The translations under genes were made by a program, and so were the position numbers. Shown here piece after piece: positions 5,966-14,127 of a DNA stretch of 33,574 nucleotides. How positions within the stretch are numbered: position 1 is the first letter of the stretch; every line of letters begins with the position of its first letter. The notes under the pieces are model-generated. The model was not told the DNA's origin and ran no database searches. It saw nothing but the letters and a program-made list of their open reading frames with translations. This DNA comes from JADGRB01 sp036267635 (GTDB lineage: Bacteria; Myxococcota_A; Polyangia; Fen-1088): assembly GCA_036267635.1 (NCBI GenBank), contig DATAVR010000182.1, positions 1 to 33,574 of the forward strand. The letters run 5' to 3'.

Positions 5966-8569
5966 ATGCCCCGTCGTTTTCGAGCTGCTCTTCGCCCTGC
6001 TGTCGCCTTGCTGGCAGTGGTGCTCGGACACCCTGCACATGGGCAAGACGGAACGCCCGATGGGACGGCCGCGCCGATCGCCAATGCGCTCACGCCGCCC
6101 AAGCTGGTGACCTTCGTCGACGCGATCTATCCGGCGGCGGCCAAGGCGGCGAGCCTGCAGGCCCAAGTCGATCTCGAGATGACGATCGACGCGACCGGGA
6201 GAGTGACGGAGGTTCGCGCAGTCAAACCGGTGGGCAACGGCTTCGACGAAGCCGCTGTCGAGGCGGCGCAGAAGTTCGTGTTCGAGCCTGCGCGCCGAGG
6301 AGACCGCGCGATCCCCGCGCGGATCCGGTACCGGTACGCTTTCGAGCTGCCCGCCGAACCGGCTCCGTTGCCCACGACGGGGGAGTTGGAAGGCCGGGTG
6401 CTCGCCCGTGGACAAGACCAGGCCCTCGCGGGAGCGGTCGTCACGCTGCTCTCAGCGGACGGTCAAGCCACGCGCTCGGCAGTCACCGACGCCTCAGGCA
6501 CGTTTCGTTTCCAGGAGCTATCCCCGGCCCGATACCGCGTGAGGATCGCCGCGAAGGATCGAGCTCCGCTGGCAGCCGAGGAGGAGATCGCCGCGGGCGA
6601 GCTCACGTCCGTGACCTACCGCGTGGACGCCAACCGGCCGTCGAATGAACCGGCTGCGCTGGAGTTCGGTGCCACGGCCACCGTCGAAGCCCCACCGCGC
6701 GAGGTGACGAAACGCAGCCTCAGCGGAGACGAGCTGGTGCGCATGGCGGGAACCCGCGGCGATCCTCTGAGGGCCATCGAATACATGCCTGGCGTGGGAC
6801 GCTCGGCCGAGGCCGAGATCATCATTCGCGGCTCGTCTCCCGCCGACTCAGAGGTGGAGTTCGAAGGCGCCCCCGTGTATCGCCTGTATCACTTCGGCGG
6901 CCTGACGAGCTTCGTACAGCCGAGACTGCTGGACAAGATCGACCTCTACCCGGGAAATTTCTCGGCGCGCTTTGGACGCAAGATGGGCGGCATCGTCGAC
7001 GTCGGTCTCCGCGATCCGAGGACCGACGGGCTGCACGGCCTCATCGACATCAACATCGTCGACAGCTCGTTCCTCGTCGAGGGGCCGATCACCCGCAACT
7101 GGTCGTTCGCGGTGGCGGCGAAGCGCAGCTACTTCGATCTCTTCATCGACAAGCTCGTGCCGAAGGACACGGCGCAGCTCACGGCGGCGCCCGTGTATTG
7201 GGATTACCAGGCGATGCTCGCGTACAAGCCCAGCACCTCCGATCGGTTGCGCGCCATGGTCTACGGCTCGTATGACGATCTCAAGCTGATCCTGGCTCAC
7301 CCGGCGGACAGCGACCCTTCGTTGCGCGGAGGCCTGGGCCAGAAGACCGCTTTTCATCGCGTGCAGCTCACCTGGCAGCACAAGTACAACGCCGCCATCG
7401 AGCACCAGATCGACATTTCGGCGGGCCCCTTCGTCTTCGACATAAATGTTGGACCGGACGTGAAGCTGGAGGTCCCGGGATACGAGGGCTTTTTGCGATC
7501 GGAATGGCGCGTCCGGATGTCGGAGCAGCTGCGGCTGATCGGCGGGCTCGACATCGCCTACAACTGGTTCGACTTCTCGTTCAATGGTCCGCCGTCGAGC
7601 GAGGTCGACGGGAATCCCAACGCGTCCGGACCTCTCACCGGCCGGCAAGCAGTAGAGCTCCATGACGAGTTCGGTCTCCTGCGACCGGCCGCTTACCTCG
7701 AGGCCGTCTGGCAGCCAGCGACGGGACTGACGCTGGTTCCGGGCGCGCGCGTCGACTACCTCAGCGACGTCAAAGCTTGGACCTTCGATCCCCGGCTCAC
7801 GGCCCGCTACCAGCTCACCTCGACCACGACGCTCAAGGGCGGCGTCGGGCTGTTCTCTCAGGCGCCCAGCGGGTCCGAGAGCTTGCCCGTGCTCGGCAAT
7901 CCGCACCTCCGGCCGGCGCGGGCTCAACACTACAGCCTTGGCGTCGAGCAAGAGGTCGGCGCCCGATTGAAGGTCACCGCCGAGGGATTCTACAAGCGCC
8001 TCGACCACGTGATCGTGAACAGCACCGTGCCGGGCGAGAACCTGAACAACGACGGCATCGGCCGGATTTACGGAGCCGAGGTGTCGGCGAAGCTCCGGCC
8101 GACGGCGAAATCCAGCGGGTTCCTCTCATACACCCTGTCGCGCAGCGAGCGTCGCGATCACGCGGACGAGCCGTGGCGCCTCTTCAGCTGGGATCAGACG
8201 CACATCCTGACGATCGCGGGAGCCTATCGCGTTGGCCGTAGCTGGGACCTGTCGGCGACGTTCCGGTACGTGACCGGAAACCCGATCACCCCAGTCGTCG
8301 GCAGCGTCTACAACGCCAGGACCGACCTCTACACGCCGGTCTACGGCGCAACCAACAGCGAACGCAGCACCGCCTTCGCTCGGTTGGACCTTCGGGTCGA
8401 GAAGAGCTGGCAGGTGCGCTCGGGAAGCATCGCTGCGTACGTGGACGTGCAGAACGCGCTCAATCGGAAAAACGAGGAGGGCCGAGCGTACAACTACGAC
8501 TACAGCCAGATCGGCGTGGTCTCGGGCTTGCCACTCATTCCCAGTTTCGGCGTCCGCGGCGAGCTCTGA
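5966..8569 (+). CDS. TonB-dependent outer-membrane receptor with N-terminal TonB_C domain
   Basis: The ATG at 5966 follows an AAGGAG site by 6 nt and gives 867 aa. The order is a signal peptide (about 1-26), a TonB C-terminal-like domain (about 45-128; 'QVDLEMTIDATGRVTEVRAVKP...FVFEPARR'), a carboxypeptidase-regulatory-like beta-sandwich (about 138-226), a plug ('RMAGTRGDPLRAIEYMPGVGR...IIRGSSP', about 245-345) and a long beta-barrel to the C-terminus. Such receptors import substrates across the outer membrane using energy passed from ExbB-ExbD-TonB, encoded at 11195-13141. The TonB_C domain is normally in the inner-membrane energiser, so its presence here is unusual. No substrate can be named: there is no SusD partner and no siderophore gene nearby. 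Confidence 0.92.
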   Translation: MPRRFRAALRPAVALLAVVLGHPAHGQDGTPDGTAAPIANALTPPKLVTFVDAIYPAAAKAASLQAQVDLEMTIDATGRVTEVRAVKPVGNGFDEAAVEAAQKFVFEPARRGDRAIPARIRYRYAFELPAEPAPLPTTGELEGRVLARGQDQALAGAVVTLLSADGQATRSAVTDASGTFRFQELSPARYRVRIAAKDRAPLAAEEEIAAGELTSVTYRVDANRPSNEPAALEFGATATVEAPPREVTKRSLSGDELVRMAGTRGDPLRAIEYMPGVGRSAEAEIIIRGSSPADSEVEFEGAPVYRLYHFGGLTSFVQPRLLDKIDLYPGNFSARFGRKMGGIVDVGLRDPRTDGLHGLIDINIVDSSFLVEGPITRNWSFAVAAKRSYFDLFIDKLVPKDTAQLTAAPVYWDYQAMLAYKPSTSDRLRAMVYGSYDDLKLILAHPADSDPSLRGGLGQKTAFHRVQLTWQHKYNAAIEHQIDISAGPFVFDINVGPDVKLEVPGYEGFLRSEWRVRMSEQLRLIGGLDIAYNWFDFSFNGPPSSEVDGNPNASGPLTGRQAVELHDEFGLLRPAAYLEAVWQPATGLTLVPGARVDYLSDVKAWTFDPRLTARYQLTSTTTLKGGVGLFSQAPSGSESLPVLGNPHLRPARAQHYSLGVEQEVGARLKVTAEGFYKRLDHVIVNSTVPGENLNNDGIGRIYGAEVSAKLRPTAKSSGFLSYTLSRSERRDHADEPWRLFSWDQTHILTIAGAYRVGRSWDLSATFRYVTGNPITPVVGSVYNARTDLYTPVYGATNSERSTAFARLDLRVEKSWQVRSGSIAAYVDVQNALNRKNEEGRAYNYDYSQIGVVSGLPLIPSFGVRGEL

Positions 8570-8581
8570 AAGGGAACGACC

Positions 8582-9553
8582 ATGACTTCCAACCCAACGA
8601 GGGCGACCATGACCAACACGATCAAGAACACGCTTCTGCTCGGACTCTCCGGCTTCCTCTTCATCGCGGGATGCGGTCCCACGTTCGATCCGGCGTCTCT
8701 CATCACGAACACGCGCGTCGTCGGAGCACGGATCGAAGTCGACGGTGCGCCTGACCGTGCTTCGCCCGTGCCGGGAGAGACCGTGAACGTGACCTGGCTC
8801 GTAACGTCACCAGACGTCACGCCGCCGCTCGGGTGGACGTTCGCGGTGTGCGCCCCCGGAACCGGCACGAGCTCCACCGCCTGCCTGGCGGCGCCGCTCG
8901 CGCGGTTCGACGGCACCGCCACTCCGCCGCGGATCTCGATTCTTGTTCCATCCGGAGCGGTCCTTGGAGGGGCCACGAGTCTGACCCTCGGCGGCGCGAT
9001 CTGCGCTGGCGTCGATTCGATGCCCCAATTCGATTCGCAAACCGGGTTGGCCAACTGCTCGAACGGCGGCCGCAGCACGGCGGTTGTCCTCGACATTCCA
9101 CTGCAACAGGGAGACGAGGCCAATCACAACCCTATCGCGGATCGCGCCTTCACCTTCGACGGCCTGGCGTGGGCCGCTCCCACCGCCGCTGACGACCCCT
9201 GCGTCCAGGGCCCGCGCGTCACGGCCGGATCCAACAACCACGTCATCGGCAACACCACGGACGGCAGCGACCGTGAGCCCTACACGGTCGTGACGGGCGA
9301 TCCACCCGCGGTGACCACTACCCGCGAGAGCCTCCAGATCTCGCAGTTCACCACGGCCGGGAAGTTGAACAGCCAGTTCTCATTCGTCGAGGCGACCGAC
9401 GACAACGCGACGACGACCGTCGAGGTCACCTGGGACGCGCCCGAGGCGGCCGAGGCCGCCGCAGCCGGAGCGGCGGTGACGTTCACGTTTGTCGTGCGCG
9501 ATGACCGCGGCGGCGCGGACTGGACCTCCCGCAGCCTTTGCGTCACTCCGTAG
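8582..9553 (+). CDS. Lipoprotein of unknown function, co-transcribed with the receptor
   Basis: A 323-aa lipoprotein beginning 12 nt after the receptor stop, with an AAAGGGA-type ribosome binding site. The signal peptide ends in an ideal lipobox (FLFIAGC). A second in-frame ATG at 8609, with a GAGGG site, would give a more typical 22-residue signal peptide, so the start is uncertain. The mature part has several paired Cys residues and ends in a beta-sandwich-like segment ('VEVTWDAP...VTFTFVVRDDRGG'), similar to Ig or cadherin-like modules. No family was recognised. Its position suggests an accessory, possibly surface-exposed, component of the receptor. Confidence 0.8.
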   Translation: MTSNPTRATMTNTIKNTLLLGLSGFLFIAGCGPTFDPASLITNTRVVGARIEVDGAPDRASPVPGETVNVTWLVTSPDVTPPLGWTFAVCAPGTGTSSTACLAAPLARFDGTATPPRISILVPSGAVLGGATSLTLGGAICAGVDSMPQFDSQTGLANCSNGGRSTAVVLDIPLQQGDEANHNPIADRAFTFDGLAWAAPTAADDPCVQGPRVTAGSNNHVIGNTTDGSDREPYTVVTGDPPAVTTTRESLQISQFTTAGKLNSQFSFVEATDDNATTTVEVTWDAPEAAEAAAAGAAVTFTFVVRDDRGGADWTSRSLCVTP

Positions 9554-9570
9554 GCGGCCTTCTGACTATA

Positions 9571-11040
9571 ATGTTTGCGCCAGTGAAGGTTCTCATCGTC
9601 GACGATCAAGCCGCGGTCCGCGAGTCTCTCCAGGTTCTGTTCGAGCTGCACGGGCTCGAGCCACTGATGGCGGCCATTCCCGACGAAGCGCTGGATCTCG
9701 TGGCCAGCGAGGACGTCGGGGTGGTCGTCCAGGACATGAATTTCACGCAGCACGACACGACCGGCGAAAGCGGCGTAGCGCTCTTCCGGGCGCTCAGAAC
9801 CCTCGACGCCGATCTGCCGGTCGTCGTGCTCACCGCCTGGGGCTCGTTCGAGACCGCCGTCCAACTCGTCAAAGAGGGGGCCAGCGACTACCTAGAGAAG
9901 CCCTGGGACGAAGAGAAGCTCGTTCGGATCGTCCAAAAGCTGCTCCAACTGCGCGGCCTGCAGCAGGAGAACATCCGCTTTCGGGCCCAGAGCGCACGCA
10001 TGAGGCGAACCCTCGCGGCTCGCTACGACCTCTGCGGCCTGATCTATGCGAGCGCGCAGATGCAGAACGTCGTCAGCTTGGCGGCGACGGTCGCCAGCTC
10101 CGACGTGCCGGTCCTCATCACGGGCGCGAACGGTGCGGGCAAGGAGAAACTCGCCGAGATCATCCAGGCGAACTCGCGGCGGAAGGACCGGCCGTTCATC
10201 AAGGTGAACGCGGGCGCGCTGCCCGACCAATTGCTCGAGGCGGAGCTCTTCGGAGCCGAGGCGGGGGCGTTCACGGGGTCGACCAAGCTGCGGGTGGGCC
10301 GCTTCGAGGCCGCCGCCGGTGGCACCCTGTTCCTGGACGAGATCGGCAACTTGTCGCCGCCTGGACAGGCCAAGCTTCTTCGCGTGCTCCAGACCGGAGA
10401 GTTCGAGCGACTGGGATCCAGCGCCACACGGAAGGTCGACGTCCGTATCGTGAGCGCGACGAACGTGGACTTGTCGCGCGCGATCGCACACGGGACTTTT
10501 CGCGAAGATCTCTTCTTCCGTCTCAATGTCATCGAGCTTCATGTCCCGCAGCTCGCCGACCGCCCCGACGACATCTTGCCGCTCGCGGAGCATTTCCTCG
10601 CGACGCTGCCCCTTCAACAAGGTGCCTCGGTGCCCAGCCTCGGCGAGCGCGCGCGAGCGGCGCTGCTGCAATACGAGTGGCCAGGGAACGTCAGGGAGCT
10701 CCAGAATAGGGTCCAACGAGCGATGCTCCTTTGCGGAGGTAGCCCGATCACGCCGGATCATCTGGGGCTGGGCGAGGAAGACGTTCGGTCGCGCCAGGCT
10801 ACTCGGACCAGCGCACCGGCTTCAGGAGCCCGGCCTGGCGCCACTTTCGAATCGTCGTCGGAAGGGACGGGCCCGGCGCCTGCCCACCCCGATCGAGCCG
10901 TGATCGAGGAGGCGCTCAAGCGATCCGGCGGGATCGTGTCGAAAGCGGCGGTAGAGCTGGGCATCTCTCGGCAGGCGTTCTACCGCCGCATGGATCAAGC
11001 CGGCATCGTCTTCGAGCGCCGTCTCAAGGTCCCTCGCTAG
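9571..11040 (+). CDS. NtrC-type sigma54 response regulator
   Basis: A 489-aa protein from the ATG at 9571, where the receiver begins. The receiver (about 1-125) has the acidic pair DD, phospho-acceptor Asp55 in VVQDMNF, and the conserved T and K ('VVLTAW', 'LEKPW'). The AAA+ domain (about 160-390) has Walker A GANGAGKE (185-192), Walker B GGTLFLDEIG, the sigma54-contact loop GAFTGS (232-237) instead of the usual GAFTGA, and the arginine-rich 'FREDLFFRLNVIELHVPQL' stretch. A Fis-type helix-turn-helix ends the protein ('GGIVSKAAVELGISRQAFYRRM'). It is the last gene of the receptor operon. Predicted partner of the kinase at 4580-5758 and predicted to act at sites A, B and C with sigma54. Confidence 0.93.
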   Translation: MFAPVKVLIVDDQAAVRESLQVLFELHGLEPLMAAIPDEALDLVASEDVGVVVQDMNFTQHDTTGESGVALFRALRTLDADLPVVVLTAWGSFETAVQLVKEGASDYLEKPWDEEKLVRIVQKLLQLRGLQQENIRFRAQSARMRRTLAARYDLCGLIYASAQMQNVVSLAATVASSDVPVLITGANGAGKEKLAEIIQANSRRKDRPFIKVNAGALPDQLLEAELFGAEAGAFTGSTKLRVGRFEAAAGGTLFLDEIGNLSPPGQAKLLRVLQTGEFERLGSSATRKVDVRIVSATNVDLSRAIAHGTFREDLFFRLNVIELHVPQLADRPDDILPLAEHFLATLPLQQGASVPSLGERARAALLQYEWPGNVRELQNRVQRAMLLCGGSPITPDHLGLGEEDVRSRQATRTSAPASGARPGATFESSSEGTGPAPAHPDRAVIEEALKRSGGIVSKAAVELGISRQAFYRRMDQAGIVFERRLKVPR

Positions 11041-11050
11041 AGCCGGACCG

Positions 11051-11086
11051 CGCGGACACTGTCCGCGGACACCGTCGCTGTCCGCG
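11051..11086. promoter_or_regulatory. Predicted activator site C upstream of exbB
   Basis: Four half-sites in a row: CGCGGACA (11051-11058), TGTCCGCG (11060-11067), CGCGGACA (11064-11071) and TGTCCGCG (11079-11086). They form two nested palindromes with spacers of 1 and 7 nt. The block ends about 56 nt upstream of the -24 element of the exbB sigma54 promoter. It is the densest of the three sites. Confidence 0.72.
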
Positions 11087-11141
11087 CGATCCGCGGGCGT
11101 ATTCCAGCCTCAAATGGCTGCCAGCACACGCGCTCTGCGCC

Positions 11142-11157
11142 TGGCACGCCCGCTGCT
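11142..11157 (+). promoter_or_regulatory. sigma54 promoter of exbB-exbD-tonB
   Basis: TGGCACGCCCGCTGCT matches TGGCACG-N4-TTGCW with one change. GG is at 11143-11144 and GC at 11155-11156, separated by 10 nt. It is about 40 nt upstream of the exbB ATG. Confidence 0.85.
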
Positions 11158-11194
11158 ACTCCTGCGACCGAACTCCTAACGAAAGGACTCGATC

Positions 11195-11905
11195 ATGGAC
11201 ATTCAGCAGAAGTTGACGGGATTCGCGATGATGGGCGCCACCTGGATCATGTGGCTGCTCGTCGGCCTCTCCGTAGGGGGCGTGGCGGTCGCGCTCGAGC
11301 GCGCCATCTATCTCATCCTCACGCGCGAAAACGTACGGAAGCTAAAGCAGCAGATCCTGGCGCTGCTCCGCAAGGGCGACCTCGACGAGGTGCGCGCCCG
11401 TCTCTCGAGATCGCGCTCGCACGTCGCGGGCATCATCGCCGCGACACTGGAGGGTCACGGGGACGGCACCGCCGCCGCCGAAGAGCGCATGAACGGGGCG
11501 ACGCAGCTCGCGAAGCTGCGTATGGAAAAGCGGCTCGCCTTCCTGGGCACGCTCGGCTCGAACGCGCCCTTCATCGGGCTGCTCGGGACGGTCATCGGCA
11601 TCATCCGCGCGTTTCATCAGCTCAACGACGCCGCGGGCAAGGTGACGTCCGGTCTCATGGCCAATGTGGGCGAGGCGCTCGTCGCGACGGCGATCGGGAT
11701 CCTGGTGGCGCTGCCGGCGATCGCCTTCTACAACGCGTTCCAGCGGATCATCAGGGCGCGGCTGGCGCGGGCGCAGGCGTTCGGGCACGAGGTGCTGGCG
11801 CTGCTCAAGGCTGAACACGCACCGAGCACGCCCACCCCTGCGCTCTTGCCGCAGGATCGCGCGCACAACGGCGTCGCCGCCAACCTTCACCAGGTGGGAG
11901 CGTAG
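11195..11905 (+). CDS. exbB: ExbB/TolQ/MotA-family proton channel subunit
   Basis: A 236-aa inner-membrane protein of the usual ExbB length. It has a first transmembrane helix near residues 13-36, a cytoplasmic region with 'ATLEGHGDGTAAAEERM', then two helices in 'LGSNAPFIGLLGTVIGIIRAFHQL' and 'VGEALVATAIGILVALPAIAFYNAF', the signature of the MotA/TolQ/ExbB channel family. With ExbD it uses the proton gradient to energise TonB. A GAAAGGA-like site precedes the ATG. It is the first gene of the exbB-exbD-tonB operon behind a sigma54 promoter, so it is likely produced only when the TonB receptor system is switched on. Confidence 0.95.
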   Translation: MDIQQKLTGFAMMGATWIMWLLVGLSVGGVAVALERAIYLILTRENVRKLKQQILALLRKGDLDEVRARLSRSRSHVAGIIAATLEGHGDGTAAAEERMNGATQLAKLRMEKRLAFLGTLGSNAPFIGLLGTVIGIIRAFHQLNDAAGKVTSGLMANVGEALVATAIGILVALPAIAFYNAFQRIIRARLARAQAFGHEVLALLKAEHAPSTPTPALLPQDRAHNGVAANLHQVGA

Positions 11906-11907
11906 TC

Positions 11908-12324
11908 ATGGCCGCGCAAGCTGCCAACGACGACGAGATGATCACGGGTATCAACGTCACGCCCCTCGTCGACATCACCCTCGTGCTCCTCGTCATCCTC
12001 ATGGTCACGGCCAGCTACGTCACCTCGCGGGCGATTCCCGTCGAGTTGCCGAAGGGCGCGACGGGAGAAACAACGCCGACCACGTTGACGATCTCGATCG
12101 ACAAGGACGGTAAGACCTTCCTCGACGCGGAGGCGATTTCCGAAGTCGCGCTGCGGGCGAAGATCAAGGCGGTCCACGACGCCGATCCGGAGACCCGGGC
12201 GATCATTGCCGCCGACGGCCGGACGACCCACTCGAACGTCATCCACGTGATCGATCTCTTGAGACGCGAGGACGTGACCAAGTTCGCGATCGACATCGAC
12301 CCCGACGAAGTCGCGCGTCGCTGA
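11908..12324 (+). CDS. exbD: ExbD/TolR-family biopolymer transport protein
   Basis: A 138-aa protein starting 2 nt after the exbB stop. A single N-terminal transmembrane helix contains the essential Asp in 'GINVTPLVDITLVLLVILMV', which carries protons in the ExbB-ExbD motor. The periplasmic C-terminal domain ('TLTISIDKDGKTFLDAEAI...IIAADGRTTHSNVIHVIDLL') is typical of ExbD/TolR. Together with exbB and tonB it completes an energising complex dedicated to the nearby receptor. Confidence 0.95.
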   Translation: MAAQAANDDEMITGINVTPLVDITLVLLVILMVTASYVTSRAIPVELPKGATGETTPTTLTISIDKDGKTFLDAEAISEVALRAKIKAVHDADPETRAIIAADGRTTHSNVIHVIDLLRREDVTKFAIDIDPDEVARR

Positions 12325-12373
12325 ATCGAAGCCACATCCAAAGTCACCAGCACAGACGGACGAGGATCCCATC

Positions 12374-13141
12374 ATGAGAAACGCAACCAAAGCAGCGTCG
12401 TGGGCTGGCGTCGTGCTCGCGAGCCTCGCGTTGCACGCGGTCGCCCTCGGGGGCCTCGAGCACCGGGGCGAAGCGGAGGGCGCGCCTCGGAAGCGGAGAC
12501 CGGTGACGGTTGAGATGACCGTCGCTCCTCCCAAGGCGCCCCCTCCGCCGCCGGCCGAAGCGCCCAAGACTGCAGCGCCGAAGCCGCGCCTCGCTATGGC
12601 GCGGCCCCCGGCAAGGGTCCGCTCGGCGGAGTCACCTCCGCCAGCGGCAGAACCACCGGCCGCCGCCGAGACGCTCGCCGATTTTACGGGGCAGACGCTG
12701 ACGAACGACGGACCGGGAGCAGGTTGGTCCAGCGCCACCGGCAACCGCCAAAAAATGAACGGGCCTGTCGGTCGGCCAGGCGCCCGCGTCAGCCGCCGGG
12801 TCGTCGAGGGGACACCCGGTAGTACGGGAAGTGGACCACCCGTCTTGGGTTTGGGCGATCTCTCACGCATCCCCGTCGCACCAGACCTCTCTGACAAGCT
12901 GGCCGCGGCCTACCCCCCTGGTGCCCGCGCCAAGGGCATTGAAGGCAAGTCGGTGGTCAAGGCGCGCATCACGCCGAATGGGCAGGCGCGCGACCTGGTC
13001 GTCGTCTCCGAAACGACTCCCGGCTTCGGTACGGCCTGCAAGGCGACGCTATACGCCTCCGAGTGGACTCCGCCCCTCGACCGGGATGGACACGCCGTTT
13101 CGACGGTCATCAACTACACGTGTCGTTTCAAGGTCGAGTGA
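12374..13141 (+). CDS. tonB: TonB energy transducer
   Basis: A 255-aa protein with an N-terminal membrane anchor (about 9-27) and a Pro/Ala-rich periplasmic linker ('PPKAPPPPPAEAPKTAAPKP'). The C-terminal TonB domain starts near residue 180 ('GIEGKSVVKARITPNGQARDLVVV...YASEWTPPLDRDGH'). A GAGGA site precedes the ATG, 49 nt after exbD. The C-terminal domain has two Cys residues (in 'TACKATLY' and 'NYTCRF') that could form a disulfide. The domain is homologous to the one at the N-terminus of the receptor at 5966-8569. Confidence 0.88.
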   Translation: MRNATKAASWAGVVLASLALHAVALGGLEHRGEAEGAPRKRRPVTVEMTVAPPKAPPPPPAEAPKTAAPKPRLAMARPPARVRSAESPPPAAEPPAAAETLADFTGQTLTNDGPGAGWSSATGNRQKMNGPVGRPGARVSRRVVEGTPGSTGSGPPVLGLGDLSRIPVAPDLSDKLAAAYPPGARAKGIEGKSVVKARITPNGQARDLVVVSETTPGFGTACKATLYASEWTPPLDRDGHAVSTVINYTCRFKVE

Positions 13142-13246
13142 CGCCGGCGAGCGCCCGCCGCACCTCCGCCTCCCGCCGCTCTCGATACGCCATCTCCATG
13201 CCAGCAACTCTTTTGGTAGCTTGGGTAGATTCTGCCAGCGAGGCCC

Positions 13247-14032
13247 TTACCAGCTCGCTGAGACCGGATTGCCGTCGGCGTCGAAGCTCAGGATCGACCC
13301 CGAGCCGAGAGGGCCCGCGGGTGCCTCGACGTCATAGGTCGCGGCGACTGCGAACGGGGACGTCGACGACGAACTCGTATGGTGGAGGTTCACCAGGCCG
13401 TCGCCCTGGGCGTCAGCCGGCAGCTTGGCCTTGTAGGCGGCGAGCTCGGTCGGGGCGGCGAGCATCGCCTGGAACGCGCGGGCGCCCGTGACGACGTCGG
13501 CCGGGATCGTCGGCCAGTAGAACCCTTCGCTCGTCGACTGGTCCTGGCTGTCGAAGCGAGCGTTGGCGAGCGACTCGACGACGTTGATGCCATCGACCGA
13601 GCGCGTGAGGGCGATGGTTCGACCGCCGGAGCCGCTATTGACCTGCGCGCCCCCGATTTGGCAAGAGCTGACGCCGAACGTGGCGAAGTAGGCGGTGACG
13701 TGAGAGGTGAGTAGCGTCGTGTCTGCGCTCCAGTCGGGGAGGCTCGCCTCGGGTGCGCCAGCGTTCAGGATGCCGAGCTCGCCCCCGCTCTGCTCGATCG
13801 CGACGACGCCATCGACGCCGACCCAGCGCACGAAACCGGATGCATCGCCGTCGGTGGGCGTCGATCCGAAGGCGAAACGCGACTTCGTGATGTCGTAGGC
13901 CGCACCCGCGAGCGGTGCGCCAATCTCACAGCCTGTAACGCCACCGGATGCGGCTGAGCCATCGATCGCCGAGCCGGTACAACTGACGCACGCCAGGCTC
14001 GTCCAAGCCAGGACCGCCCAAGCACGCGTCAT
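13247..14032 (-). CDS. Secreted lipoprotein or exported protein of unknown function
   Basis: With the ATG at 14032 the protein has 261 aa and starts with an export signal (MTRAWAVLAWTSLACVSCTG) containing possible lipobox cysteines. The reading frame is open from 14098, but the added residues lack signal character. The mature part contains a later segment with 'NARFDSQDQSTSEGFYWPTIP' and a region with 'AATYDVEAP'. The composition is that of a globular extracellular domain. No family was recognised. It converges with tonB and is followed upstream by the XRE-cupin gene on the same strand, 95 nt away. Confidence 0.65.
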   Translation of the reverse strand: MTRAWAVLAWTSLACVSCTGSAIDGSAASGGVTGCEIGAPLAGAAYDITKSRFAFGSTPTDGDASGFVRWVGVDGVVAIEQSGGELGILNAGAPEASLPDWSADTTLLTSHVTAYFATFGVSSCQIGGAQVNSGSGGRTIALTRSVDGINVVESLANARFDSQDQSTSEGFYWPTIPADVVTGARAFQAMLAAPTELAAYKAKLPADAQGDGLVNLHHTSSSSTSPFAVAATYDVEAPAGPLGSGSILSFDADGNPVSASW

Positions 14033-14127
14033 GGCCCAAAGCGTCCCACGTCGGGCGTAGAGCGACAAGGCGCCGTCGAGTGAACCGATGCTCAGCAACC
14101 GGCAGGCGGCGGAACGGACGGCGTCTT

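Noticed and set aside
5759..6415. Upstream extension of the histidine kinase frame
   Set aside because: It overlaps the 5' part of the receptor gene in antisense and covers the sigma54 promoter and site B; no domain is coded.
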